Assembly: GCA_014549065.1 (NCBI GenBank)
Contig: JACDOX010000156.1
Coordinates: 1,610,538-1,674,537 of the forward strand
Source: Cardinalis cardinalis
Lineage: Eukaryota; Chordata; Aves; Passeriformes; Cardinalidae
Direction: 5' to 3'
DNA length: 64,000 nucleotides
A program made the position numbers and the translations under genes. The notes below the pieces were generated by a model. That model made no database searches. It saw only the letters and a program-made list of their open reading frames with translations, and was not told the origin of the DNA. Positions 22,865-34,742 of this stretch are shown one piece after another; position 1 is the first letter of the stretch; each line of letters starts with the position of its first letter.

Positions 22865-25800
22865 ATCTCGTTAAGGGATATTGTCGTTTTCTATTTCAAA
22901 TGAGAATGCAGACTGTGTCAACTTCTTTCCATTCAGTGTGAGATGGCTCTTGCATTTCTGAATGTATTTAGGATGTTTATGATCCAGGCTTAGTAATAAC
23001 AGAGTGAGCTGTGGGAGCTCTGGTTTGATATCTGGTACAGCATCTACCCTGGTGTGTATTCATCAGCTGCAGGCTTTGTTTTTAGGAAACATGAGCTACC
23101 CAAGTCTTCCTGAATTTAGGTCAGCATTGTCATTGTGCATCTGAGTCCCAGAACCTCAGATAACTATGGTTGCTAATCTAGGTAGAAAACGAAACTCATT
23201 AGTGCTCTCTTTTCACATGAATAATGTGAAAACGACAGACAAAAATACTGCCTGATACAATCCTACGGTCGATAAGAAGTGTGCAAGGCAGGATAGAAAG
23301 CCCTATTGTTCTCGGTTTTTCCCAATGCCTGCTCCCTTTTCATGCTTTTGTCTCTGCTTTTGTTTTGTACCAGCAATCCAGAACCGCTTTTGAGAAATTT
23401 CTCTTTACTTCTTAAAAGTGTGCAGTTATCTGGGGTGTGGTTTATGTACATGTGAAGTGTCAGGTTTAGGATGTTTCCTTAGATTTTCTTATGTTTTCAC
23501 TGAGTTAGACATGAGTTCATATGTATTGGGCCACTGTGGCTTTTCCCTAAGACTCGCTAAATGATACCTCTCCCTGAAGGATTGTGTTGTTGTAACTATT
23601 GTACCAAACTCATTTTTTGACATCAGCTGATAAACTGCCATATTGATAAACTAAGCGTGAGCTTAACAATGCAGCCTCATCATAACCAAGATTTCACATG
23701 TTGGTTCAAGCTGTGTGTTGTTTGCCTTGCCTCATTAATTTTTGGTTGGGGTTTTAAGGCTTTAGAGAAAACCCATAAATCTCTCCTGCACGTCACTCTT
23801 AACAGCAAGGCTGTCTGTAGTCCGGCTTGCACTCTCTATTCTAACATCTGCTTCATCATCTAGCTCTGCTTAATAGCCAGCAGATTTGACTACTGGTATC
23901 TCTAGCCTCCTTAGCACAACTTTGTATAAGCTGATTCTGAGAATCTCCAGGAACATATGGACTGTTCAAGGAAGGAATGATTTCTAAGGAGGGGCCAAAA
24001 GCAACTGCCGTCCATGAAGCTGTGAGAAAGAAGTTTCCAGTCCTCCTCTTCTCTTTTCATTCTCATCTCTCACACTCCCAGTCTGATCCTGGATGCTCCT
24101 CTACCTTATGATTTTTCTAACAGATCAGACTTTACATATGTGCTGGTTGTGGCGCAAACAAAGCGCCTGTGTGTTCTGGAAGTTAACAAGTGATCGACTG
24201 TCACAATTTTTCTTATCACTTGAGCGAAAGTATGTGAGAAGAGATGCTTGTTTCTTTGCTCTCTTTATAAGGGAATTCTTTGATCTGTAACTGTTACACA
24301 GACTTTTGTGGAAGGATGAGAAAGAACAGGATTTTGGTTTTTTCACAAAATGGAAAGTAATTTGTGGCTGCATTAGGCAATGACTGTCTCTTTTTTAGCT
24401 GGGTCTGAAGTGACTGAGGATGTGATCCTGCCTCTGCCATCAGTTTACAAGAAGTATGCTCTACATCTAATTAGGAGTGTGTGACTGTTTTCATCTGTTG
24501 AGGATTAAAGCAAAATAAAGCTTTGGCTTTGATCTTGTAAATGTTTCTTTAATGGAGAAAAAAGCTCTGTCATTCTTCCCCCTTCTCAGAAATGCATTGT
24601 ACTTTCTGAGGCATCACTTGTGTGCTCTGTTAGGAAAATTGCACTGTTTCTTTCCAAGAAAACTTTTGGTTTCTGTTCTTCCTGAAAAATTACAAAGACA
24701 GAAAAAGTGGAGTGGATGATAATTCTCAGCAGTAAACAATGGAGGACAGTCTTTTTAAGACTTTTTGTTTACTCTACAAAAGTAATTCTTCACTGATAGT
24801 GCACATACTAGCAGCTTTGAATTTCTGTTTCTAAATAAAGTTGGAGGAAGTTGATTAACTGTGAGTCAGTCTCTCTCTGTCTAGGTACCTGGAGGTTTCA
24901 CACGCCATTTAACCGAAAGCAGTACTTGGGAGTAGCTTGTGCTCATTTTGTGGGCTTGGCTTCCCTGTGTGCAACACTAGTCATGGGGCTCCTTTTCTGG
25001 TCAGAATTAATATGCTTTGCTCAAAGGGACAAAAGATGGACCGGAGCTGCTCATAAAGCTTTTTAGACTCTGTTTTGGACTGGCTTTGAAAACTACTGTG
25101 GGAAAGTTTTTTTAAGAACTATTTCTTTGATCTATAAGGGGAAAGTTTAGAGTGAAAGAAGTGTTAAGGAAGAAGGTGTACAGAAAGAAATACCAAAACT
25201 TCATAGGTGAAAGTGTGGTAATGCTGAAGTTGTTAATGAAACCAACTTTGAGGGAAGACTGGATTTTATAAAAATATTTCTGCTTTTGTGTAAAATAGAA
25301 CTGTCATAGATTCTACAGTCAAAAGATCCTTAAGTACTGGAATTGTCAAAAACTGCTCACTTCTTGCCTTGTCTTCTCTTTCTCAGTACAGCCTTTACGG
25401 TAGATCTACCAAAGCTACCAGAATTCAGGATGCATGCAGGCTTAATGACGTTAGCTGTGCTTGCAGGCTCCTAGTACTACTCTGCTTTCCTAAGCTTCTT
25501 AATGCTTTGTATACAGATGTTTAAAGTTGTAGTTAAAGTGGGGGTTTTTTTTGCACATGGAAAATTTTTTGCTTAATTTTATTCATGTGGTTTTAATACA
25601 TTAATTTTTTTTTTAACACATCACTACATTTCAGACTACATACTCCTTATCAGCATGTTCCTCTGACAATTTTAGTGCTATTCTCTGAATCTAAAAGATG
25701 CTTGATTTTACTAAGATCAGTCACATAGATTGCTATTTAGTAATTACATGAGATAGTTCAGTGTATGCATGTGCTAACATAACCTACAAATGTGATTGGA

Positions 25801-27031
25801 TATTAAACACTAAATATGCAGGATTGTAAGTAATGTAGAATCTGGAAATAGTTATATAGATCTTGTTAAGAGCTAAACATTTTACAGCACAAGAAATCGT
25901 CTTGGTTTCTAAATAAGTAACATACAATATGATATAACCCCAAAAGAAGTACACACATGCTTAATAATACTAGGGAATAAGTAATATGCACAGTTTACAG
26001 AGAGAGTCATGGTTCCAGGCTTCAGTCTTCCTGTCATATCTCTTTCTATGTTTTTATCTCTATTACTGCCTAAGTGCATAGTATTTATATAATATATGTA
26101 ACTATGTGTATCTAGATATATATATAAGCATTCATTTCTTACTATCTAGAAGAAGCATCACATCAACATTTCCTTGATTAGTTTTGCAGTCAAGTATGTT
26201 TCTTTGAATATTGCAATTTGACAGTACTGCAGTGTTTCCAAAATGTCACTGTTACTTCTTTCAACATGTGCATCTGTCTCCACCTTTGTAGTTCATACCT
26301 GAGATCTTTGGCACACACAGTTACCTCATGGCTAAAGCAATTCTGACATGGGATGTGGCTTCTGGCATCATGTGAGGCACATTTGAATAGCTAGTAGGTA
26401 TCATAATGGGAGTCTCTAGCTTTCTTAATTCTGTACAAGCCACATAAGGAAATATTTCTCCATGCCTTTTCTAAGGAGATCAGCTAAATCTCCCGTGACA
26501 CTTCTAACACAGAGAGCTTTCTGGTGCTCTGGTGCTTTCTAGTGAGAAAAGTTAAGGCAAAAGCTATTTTTGGCTGTCACTGTCTAAAATGGTCTCAAGT
26601 TTTCTGTGCAGATCTCTTTTATTCCCTGGATGGATTTGACAGAGAAGTTACCTAGTGCTCCATTAGCAGTTGAAAGATTATAGACAGCAGAGATTTAGCA
26701 AAGGATTAGTCAATTGGAGAGCGTGCATTATCTGGCCAGGCTTAGAACCGTGATTGTCTCTTCAATCATTTTCATTAGTGTCTTATTCAAAGATCGAATT
26801 ATGTAACAATGACGTTTCTGGGGAATCTGGTAGGAGTTTTTCTTCGGTTTCTCTCTCTCTTCTACTAACTGCCCTAGCCTGGGAGAGGGGGAAAAAGCAT
26901 TGTATTTATGCTTCATACTTGCAGCATGTTTTAAAAAGCAGCATTTCAAATCAGTGAAGAGGCATGACTTCAGTTGCAGCATCTGCATTTGGATGATAAC
27001 TTAACGTGGTGGAACTCTCGAGAAAGGCAGG

Positions 27032-27144
27032 ATGCGGTACAAGAAATACATAACTATTTTAGAAGCAGCAATAGGTATTACTCCCCTTAACAAGAGAGAG
27101 CTGCTTCCTGAGGGTAGACACGCAAATCTCTGGCAACATCCAGG
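27032..27144 (+). CDS. TJP2: Candidate alternative first coding exon of TJP2 (extended N-terminus, part 1)
   Basis: An ATG at 27032 opens a frame reading MRYKKYITILEAAIGITP, then LNKRELLPEGRHANLWQHP. It runs to a consensus donor CAGG|GTAAGT at 27144/27145. The coding part is 113 bases and ends in phase 2, so it cannot join the common TJP2 exon directly in frame. It joins the candidate exon at 31035, which restores phase 0. I recall an alternative ZO-1 (TJP1) N-terminus with the same M-x-Y-x-K-Y-I-T opening followed by a G-x-T-x-x-N-K pattern, which would make this a start conserved between the two paralogues. That comparison is from memory and unchecked. The 5' end of the exon is unknown: it may have its own promoter or begin at the possible acceptor ending at 26877. 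The predicted peptide contains no known domain. The alternative is a chance frame. Confidence 0.5.
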
Positions 27145-29174
27145 GTAAGTGTTAAAAAGCAATCAGTGAGTAACTATGGGAAAAATTGTGCTCACCTTGA
27201 ATCATGCATTTCTAAAACTTGTTATCAGAAAGAGGAGAGTTATTAATAAAACAGGTAACCTTTTTTGTACCTTCCAAGCTCTGTATCTTAAGTAGTTGTG
27301 GTTGAACTTAGTGGTTTCATTAGAGATTTCTGTGTACTACTTACCTGTCCTTGGCTAGAGGAATAACTAGGAGAAGGTGTTATTTCTAAATAAGGAGTTT
27401 GCTGAGGAACAGGAAGAATAAACATATGTATATTCATCAAAACAGAAATGAAATAGCTGTTTAGTATTTTTTGCTTGCTACTAACCTGATGTATATCCCC
27501 TCTCCTCATTTAAAAATATGCATATTTTCATTTTTATCTGTCAGAGAAGCAGTTCCTAAAATGAGAAAAGAAAAATCACTTTTGTCTGTGCAGGCAACTT
27601 TACTTCCCTGCTTAGAAGCAGGAGTTCATCATACTTAGGAATACTGTTTCCCTACAAGAAGATTTTTTTTATTTTTGTTAAAAACAATCCAGAGTGCTTT
27701 CTTGTACCATAAAAATTGAGTATTAGGCTTCAGAAAAATTCTTGTGTAGGTAATTTTTTCCTCCAAAAACGTATGTTGTGTGGAAAACAGAGATGTCATT
27801 CTCTTCCATCTGCCTCTGTATGAGTAGCATGGATGGATGGGTGTCTTCAGAGTCCTTCTGGCCTCTTCTACTTTAGTAATACAATAGAATGTTGTCACCT
27901 TGTTTCAGACATTGCAGAGGAGTGCAGGATATGAGAGGCTTTTGTCCAAGACCAATTAGTATGTTTCTATTGGTTGGGAATAGTTCTGTGTATGCAAGAC
28001 TTCAAAGAAAAACTTGGATTATAATTGTGGCTGTTTGGCTATAACTGAATTCAGATTTATCCTGTAACTTTTCCACAAATGTGCTTTCTTTGATGGTGGT
28101 AGCAGCAGTAAAAGCAAATAAATCACTAAGTACCATATGATTTTTTTTTTCTAGATCTATCATCAGAACCACAAAAACAAGTCTAGAAAATACACTAATG
28201 GAAATGGTTTTGTGTCTTTTTATTAACACAAGTGTTCTTCACATTGGTTCCAAATTTCCAGTGTCATGGTAATGAGTGCTTGTAGGGCTTTTTGTTAAAA
28301 ACTTGCCCATTAAAAGGGATTCTCAATGCAGTCTGTTTGGACTCAGGACAGCGAAGTATGCTTCCTGTAGTTGTTCCATATAAATTATGTACATGCAGAT
28401 CTCTGATTTTTTCAGCTGCTTTTTATATGTTGATAAAATACCTGATTCCTCCTGCTATTTTGAGAGGCTGTGTTGAATAGTTCTTGTATATATATTCTTG
28501 TAGAATTCTTTGTTTTGAAGAAGACTGGCCAGAGTCACAGCTTGAATCAAGCCCTCTAAAAATGAAACTTACTAACTGTAATGTCTATTTCTTTTGTAAC
28601 TGTGACTGTTTGTCTTTCCTCTATTACTGAGTATTAGTCAGTATCCAAGTACAAAATACACTGTTAAAATTTGTTTTTATTTCCAGCGTTCTTATTTGGA
28701 TATCTCCATGCTTTCAGGGAGAGGTTTAGTTAAAGTGACTGTTGTACACACTTGGAATTTCAAGCTGGTTAAGATGTATCTGGATTATGTTTGGATATGC
28801 CATTCCAACAGTTTCAGAAAAGCAGAGAAGCTATTGTCATTGGACTGTAATAGGGATCCCTTTTATGTTTTTGTTAAAACTTTCAGGGAATGAAAGTTTG
28901 GTAACCAGCAATTGAATTAAAGTAAACTGAGTTGACAAAAAAAAGCACTGTTCTTTTTGTAGCTGCATACTGCTTATTCTGTATGACTGGAATAAACACT
29001 TTAATAATGCACTTTGTGAAGATCAGCTTATCACTCAACTTCTAGAGGTACTTTGTTACATTCTTTTTAAAAAATAAAATGTGATAGAAGTGTGAGTGTG
29101 CTTGTATAGGAAAAATTTGTAACATAATGAGACACTTTCCAGAACCTAATACTGAATAAAGGGTATTTATTCAG

Positions 29175-29204
29175 TGTATATATATATAGAGAGAGAGAGA
29201 GGGG
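29175..29204 (+). repeat. Compound (TA)n(GA)n microsatellite
   Basis: GTATATATATATAGAGAGAGAGAGAGGGG-type sequence of about 30 bases, in which the TA dinucleotide run switches to a GA run. Likely length-polymorphic. It lies between the two candidate N-terminal exons of TJP2. Confidence 0.85.
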
Positions 29205-31034
29205 TCCCCATTTGTCAACTCCTCACTGCACAAATTCAGATGCATAATGAAGCACTTCATTTTTCTTAAACATCTCTTAAGATAAAAAATAGCACTTGAG
29301 TGTGATGCTAGGTCATCTTGAGTGTGATGGCTAGAGCCATTGTTTGAAAGTTGTAAGAATTCTGCTTAAAAACCCAGACTCCTATGCAAAAGAAAGCAGA
29401 AAAAGCAGATACATTATTTTGCTAAGGTATTAATTCATATTTTCATGTCAAAGACATTACAAAGTTAAGTTTTTCTACTTCTATCTTTGCTTGGAATAGT
29501 GATGATTTCTGTGACAGATTGATTTTTATGAAGTTTGACAAAGGGAAAATGATGGCAGCAGTGGCAGTTAGGTTTAGGTTGCTTGTGTGACTTTTCTGCA
29601 GCCTCCAGAATAATATTTTGTGCATAGCATAGAACAATAAGGCTAAAGTTTGTTTTGAATGCACAGTATAGCTTGTGCTGCTCTTTGGTGGTCATATGAA
29701 CTTATATTAAGCATCCTTTTCTTCTGCAACTTTGGAAATCACTCCTTAATTTAAAACTGTAGTTAACTTTTAAAAAATGCTTTCATGCTGGAAGACCTTG
29801 GGGAGAAAGGATAAAATAATCTTCTAGTTTTGAGGTGTGATGTCTGGCAGGTGCATGCATTGTTGCATGTAGTAAAAAGTTAATCTGAAACAAAATATAT
29901 TTTTAAAAAATTTTAGATATTTAATTTTGCTTTTTCGAACGTGTGACCTCATTATATTTGTGGTCATGAAAATGTGAGACACAAGACACATCAAAACTTG
30001 GGCCAGACTTTTTGATGGTGGGGAAGTTCTACAGAATTTGTTCAGTATCTCTTTCTTACGTGTCTCTTCTTACGTGATCTAGAAATGGCTAATGGAGTAT
30101 TAACCATAATGAAAAAACATCTATACATTGCAGAGGGCAGGGGGGGAGGGGCACGGAAACAGGCAAACAGTCTCAAACTTGCCGAAAGAATAGGTAATAT
30201 ACTTTCCTAGGGAAGTCTGGCTATATCCTTTGAAGATGGAACATTTTGGAAAAATGTTTTTGAGAGAAGAATTGAAATTACTGAGTTCCATGTTGGTTTT
30301 GTTTTAAAAACAAAACAAAAGCCACCACCAAACCGTAACCACTAGCTCGTGTTTCTATTTCTGTCAAAAGTTTCTTCTTTATTTTAGTGAAACCATTCAT
30401 TTTCTCTTTTCCTACCGAGGGTAATCAAGGACTAGACAAGAGGTCAGGGAGAGGGGGAGTCCTGTGACAGGGATGCTGAATGGAAGCTAACATGCTACTT
30501 GTGCCCAAGAGGGGTAGCTTGTTCAGCAGGGGAAGAAGCGTAGATGATTACACTGGAAATTGTTTTCTTTCTATCATTTGGCAACTGAAGTTACCATTGG
30601 ATGTCATTGGAGCACATGTATCCGATTGTTCTTGCTGAAGTTATCCTCCAGATACAATGCTATTACTAGCTTTCCTGTATACAGTCTTGTGCAAGCTAAA
30701 CAATCAGACCAAAACTAAATTGAAACAAAAAATCAGATGGTTTGTGGAGAGGACCAGTGCAACAAAGTAACTATAAGTATGCTTCCTGTCAATACCCTAT
30801 TCCATTGGCAAAAATGCATAGATTGCTTTACATGCAGGCTTGTGTGTAAATATTGCTGAGTATCTCCTTTTTTTAAAGCACTATTTCCACATGATTTCCA
30901 CAGAAGCTAAAGCATGTCAAACTTAGCAGGGAAATATATTTTATATCCTCTTTATCTCTAGGACTTCAGTGTTCAAGTCTTCACAAACACTCCTTTGTGG
31001 TTATATGTGACTTAAATGAAACTTTGCTTTTCAG

Positions 31035-31155
31035 GGAGCAAACTACGGCACTGCCATCTCCTTGTGAGTGGGACTGGGAGCACAGCTGTACATCAAGCCC
31101 AAAGCATAGCACAGCAGGTAGACAACGGCACTCAAAAATCATCACTCCTCCCAAG
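31035..31155 (+). CDS. TJP2: Candidate second exon of the extended TJP2 N-terminus
   Basis: A good acceptor (CTTTGCTTTTCAG, AG at 31033-31034) precedes a 121-base open segment ending at the donor AAG|GTACTA (31155/31156). Entered from the phase-2 donor at 27144, the first base completes a glycine codon. The frame then reads EQTTALPSPCEWDWEHS, CTSSPKHSTAGRQRHSK and IITPPK. It leaves in phase 0, the phase needed to join the TJP2 acceptor at 59932 and read APG-MEELIWEQ. The peptide is Ser/Thr/Pro-rich with no recognised domain, as expected of a disordered N-terminal extension. An internal CAG|GTAGAC offers an alternative shorter donor. Support is splice-site quality plus phase consistency with both neighbours. 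No homologue could be compared, so it may still be coincidence. Confidence 0.42.
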
Positions 31156-34100
31156 GTACTAGTCTGTAGTCAAGTTGCATCAGTTAGACCTAGCCATTAG
31201 TTTAAAATGATGTATTCTTGTCATGTGCTAGCTAAGGTATATATTCTTTTAACTATGTTTTTATAAGGTTTCAAGAAATTGTACTTAGTAGAGTAATATG
31301 AAATTATAACTAATTCTTTTGAATTATCAAAGAAACTTTAAATGGTTACATGCACATTTGCTGAGAACTTCATGATGTACAACAGGCCTCCAGAAGAGGA
31401 GAGGTTTCTGCAATGAAGTCAATATTCTGCTAAAGTTATGCAAATAATAATGCACAGGCCTGTACTAGTTCATCTGTTAGCTAAACATTGGTAAAGAATG
31501 GATGTAATCTATGATGATGTCTTCAGCAAATATAAATATTTAGCATGGACTTGGGGATAAATAAATTACTTTAAGCACAAAGTGTAATATTCATGGGAGT
31601 TGCTTAGTGACTCAGTCAGTCCTAGGAAACAGAATAGCCACACAGGGAGAGTTGTTTTGCTGCATATTTTCTTCCAGTACATCATTAAGGTAAATATAAT
31701 CCTTTTGGCATATTAACCTTGCTTTTGAAACCTTTTCTCAAGTGCTTCCAGAAGGACTATAAAATGCATCCTTAGTTTTATGTGTCAATCGAACATGCTT
31801 GGCTTGTTTTGGTAAGTGATTAGCAGATGATGACTTTAAAAGAGGGAAAGGTTTTTATGCTGATGTTTTGCAAAACTATAATTGACTTCCATTCTTGAGA
31901 TGAAGCAGCTATTGCTGCTTTAGTAATTTACTTTAAAATGTGCATATCTGCTGTCCTGACTTTCTAATTTGTGACATATTTAACCAAAGCTACTTCCCTC
32001 TTTGATTTTCTGGTAGTGAGGGAAAATTCGATATAAGAATATCAGGGAAATGAACTAGGCAGGAATGTCTCAGCTGAGGTCTTGAGCAGCCTCTGACATT
32101 TTCCTCAAAACAAAAACCTTCAGTATTAGGGTATGCCAACTTTACGTCAGGGAATGTGGATAGTTGTGAGCTCAACTCTTAGCAAAAGAAACTGCAGAAC
32201 CATTTATCAGTAAGATCGAGATGGCTCAGAAGGTGCATCCAGCTGCTTTGTCTATGGGCTTCTAAGAGTTGTGGAACTGGCAAGGGAATGACTGGATGGT
32301 TGTGTCCATCTGCTTTCTCTTACTATTCTTGCTGTTCACTTTTGGACTAATTGCCAGCTGACTTTAGTCATTTGTGAAAAACATCACCCAAAAGTGGGCA
32401 TTAGTACCCTAGCTGGGACCTTGCTGTGTCTGAATAGGGTTGCAGAACTGCTTTGTTTCTTAATAAGCTCGTCAGCAGGAGGTTTGCCAGTATAAATAGG
32501 ATGGGGAGAGGCAGAGCTTTGAAGCATACTTTTCGTGCTCTAAGGAACTAACTTGGCTGAAAAACTGCTGTCTGGAGCTTTGTTTTTTAAATTAACCCCT
32601 ATATCGGGGGAAAAAAAGTAACACATCTTTCTGTATGTTACATCTTGTGTAATCTGCATATTCTTTCACTTGTTGTTAATAAGCATAATGATCTCCATGA
32701 GAATGGGATTTTTGTTTTCTTTATTGTGTTTTAATTAATTCGAGCCATAACAGTTGATTAGTATGGTAAAGCTTTGATGTTGTAGAGCTTGACTTCTAGT
32801 GGGGAAAGGCAGATAAATAGCTAAAAGCAGAGGATTGTTTCACATCCTTGCCAGTAGTCAAGAAACATAGGGAAGAGAGGAAGGAAATGAGATGTAAGCA
32901 AAATGAATGTTCAAACAGAATGTGCCTGCAGTTAAAAATGAAAAAGTTGGGGTTGGGGAAGATATTTCCTTTCAAGTGTTGATACACACTTTTGTATGTT
33001 GTCTGGGGAGAAAAACAGTACACACTTGTGTGGTTTGGATTTGTTTAAACTACATTGTTATTTCATTCTTTAGAATAATGGTTTTAGTTTTTGTAGCTTC
33101 TTAAAGTAGTAGAGGTTGAAGTGGTTATGCCAAGTAAAGTTGTTTCAGTTTGCACAGTGTGTAGAGGAAGGGATGGGGTGGGGGGGTGTGTGTATTCAAG
33201 CAGAGTCTCTCTTAAGACCCTGTTCTGCTCTCTTGCAGTAGGTCAAACTATTTTATTTGCTTGCCTTACTAGTGTAATTTTCAAGGAACTGCAATGTAAT
33301 TTAAAACATTGCTCAGATGAAAATATGGTTAGAACAAATAGACTGTATTTCTTTTTCTCACAACTATAATTTTTATTAACTGTTACCAAACATTCTCATG
33401 CTATTTTATTTATCCTGTGAATATGCTATACATCTCTGTTTTCTAATTGCCATATCTTTGCAAAAAGAAAGTAGCAACAAACAAAGCAAACAGTCTTCTG
33501 ATTTAAAGCAGAACAAACTTGTAATGTGTGAGATCTGTTAGAACTGATGACTGTCCAAAACAGTGAGGAAAATATACACTACATTTTATATATATAACTG
33601 TATTTCATACTGTTAATGTCCAGTGCTGTTCCTAGTTGTTCAGCATGTAACAGTGTGTTTCAAATTTTTTGTGCACTTAGAAATTGAGTTTATGATTGGC
33701 TTAGAACAGTGCTGCCTCTTGCTCTAAATAATTATCTACATGTTAAAATTTTTAGCAGTTTGAGATGTCTCAGTACATCTCTGTGTCTAGGTTTAAAAAA
33801 TTTAAAATATTCTGCTCTTGAAAACATCATAATAGGTGGCCTTCTAAGTGATAAAGGATTTGACACTATGATTTTCCCATAAAAATATGTACAAAGTGTG
33901 GGATGCTCTGTATGTTGGGCTCTACGTTTCTTCCCAGGACATCTATGCTTTCAAAACTAACAGCCTTAGTATTGCTGCTTTGAGACTTGAAAACTGTGTA
34001 TAGCTCTTCATCCTTGCAGTACATCAGAGACAGACAACAGACCAGACCCTGCAGCTGCATGCCAAAATCTTTATGTTGCATAATCACAAGCTGTACTTTG

Positions 34101-34174
34101 GAAGTGGAGACAAGGGGCAGGATAATAATTGCCTCATTCTGCTTTAAGCTTGAATCATGCAGTAACTCCAGGAT
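31156..34174. other. Presumed TJP2 intron
   Basis: AT-rich DNA. I see no exon, repeat family or RNA gene that I can support. Confidence 0.5.
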
Positions 34175-34742
34175 TATAGGATAATTCAGGTGAAAAGGGG
34201 CCTCAGGAGGTTTCTTGTGCAACCTCATGCCCAAAACAGGGTCATCTGTGAGATCAGAACAAGTTGCCTGGGGCTTTACCCTGTTGGGTTTGAAAACCTC
34301 CAAGGACAGAGACCATAAAACTTGTCTGCAGTGGGTCCATGCTCTGTCTGTCCTCATAGGGAAAATTGTTTCCCTTTATGTACATCTGAACCTGCCTTGT
34401 TTGAACTTTGGCCCATTGTCTCTTACCCACCTTGCACTACAGCTGAGAACCTGGCCTCATCTCTTCAATCTCTTCCTGTCAGCACCGGTGGGCTGCTGCT
34501 GAGTGTCCTGAAGCCATCCTTCCTCCAAGCTAAATAAACCCAGCTGCCACAGCCTCCTCTTGCAGAGCCAGTGCTTCAGCCCCCACCATCTTGCTGACCC
34601 TCCTTTGGACTCACTTCTGCACTTGTGCAAGTGTTGAGATAGTATGCAAGGTGTCTCTTCTCCAGTCCCCCCAAGACAGAGATCAGGATTACTGTGCCAG
34701 GTATGTGACAACCCCAGTGTAGAGCTGCATGTTTGAACCATA
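34175..34742 (-). mobile_element. CR1 LINE fragment, diverged
   Basis: The segment reads as reverse-complement CR1: the degenerate 3' end (GGATAATTCAGGTGAAAAGGGGCC) is followed by blocks such as CCTCTTGCAGAGCCAGTGCTT, GCTGACCCTCCTTTGGACTC and CAGTGTAGAGCTGCATG. It therefore lies on the minus strand. Its open frames carry no intact reverse transcriptase. Part of a 163-codon minus-strand open frame (33866-34357) begins within it. Confidence 0.75.

Larger units (their letters stand above)
19871..26877. other. Non-coding DNA, presumed TJP2 5' region
   Basis: AT-rich DNA without recognisable exons. It contains the G/T-rich tract at 22429-22612 and the T24 homopolymer at 22841-22864, listed separately. 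A pyrimidine-rich run followed by TACTAACTGCCCTAG ends at 26877 and could act as an acceptor for an exon beginning at 26878. The branch-like TACTAAC is unusually close to the AG, so this is a weak call. Confidence 0.5.

Noticed and set aside
24397..24483. Possible exon after a T-rich acceptor near 24398 (frame GSEVTEDVILPLPSVYKKY)
   Set aside because: The frame ends at a stop without a donor or a downstream polyadenylation context, so it reads as chance.
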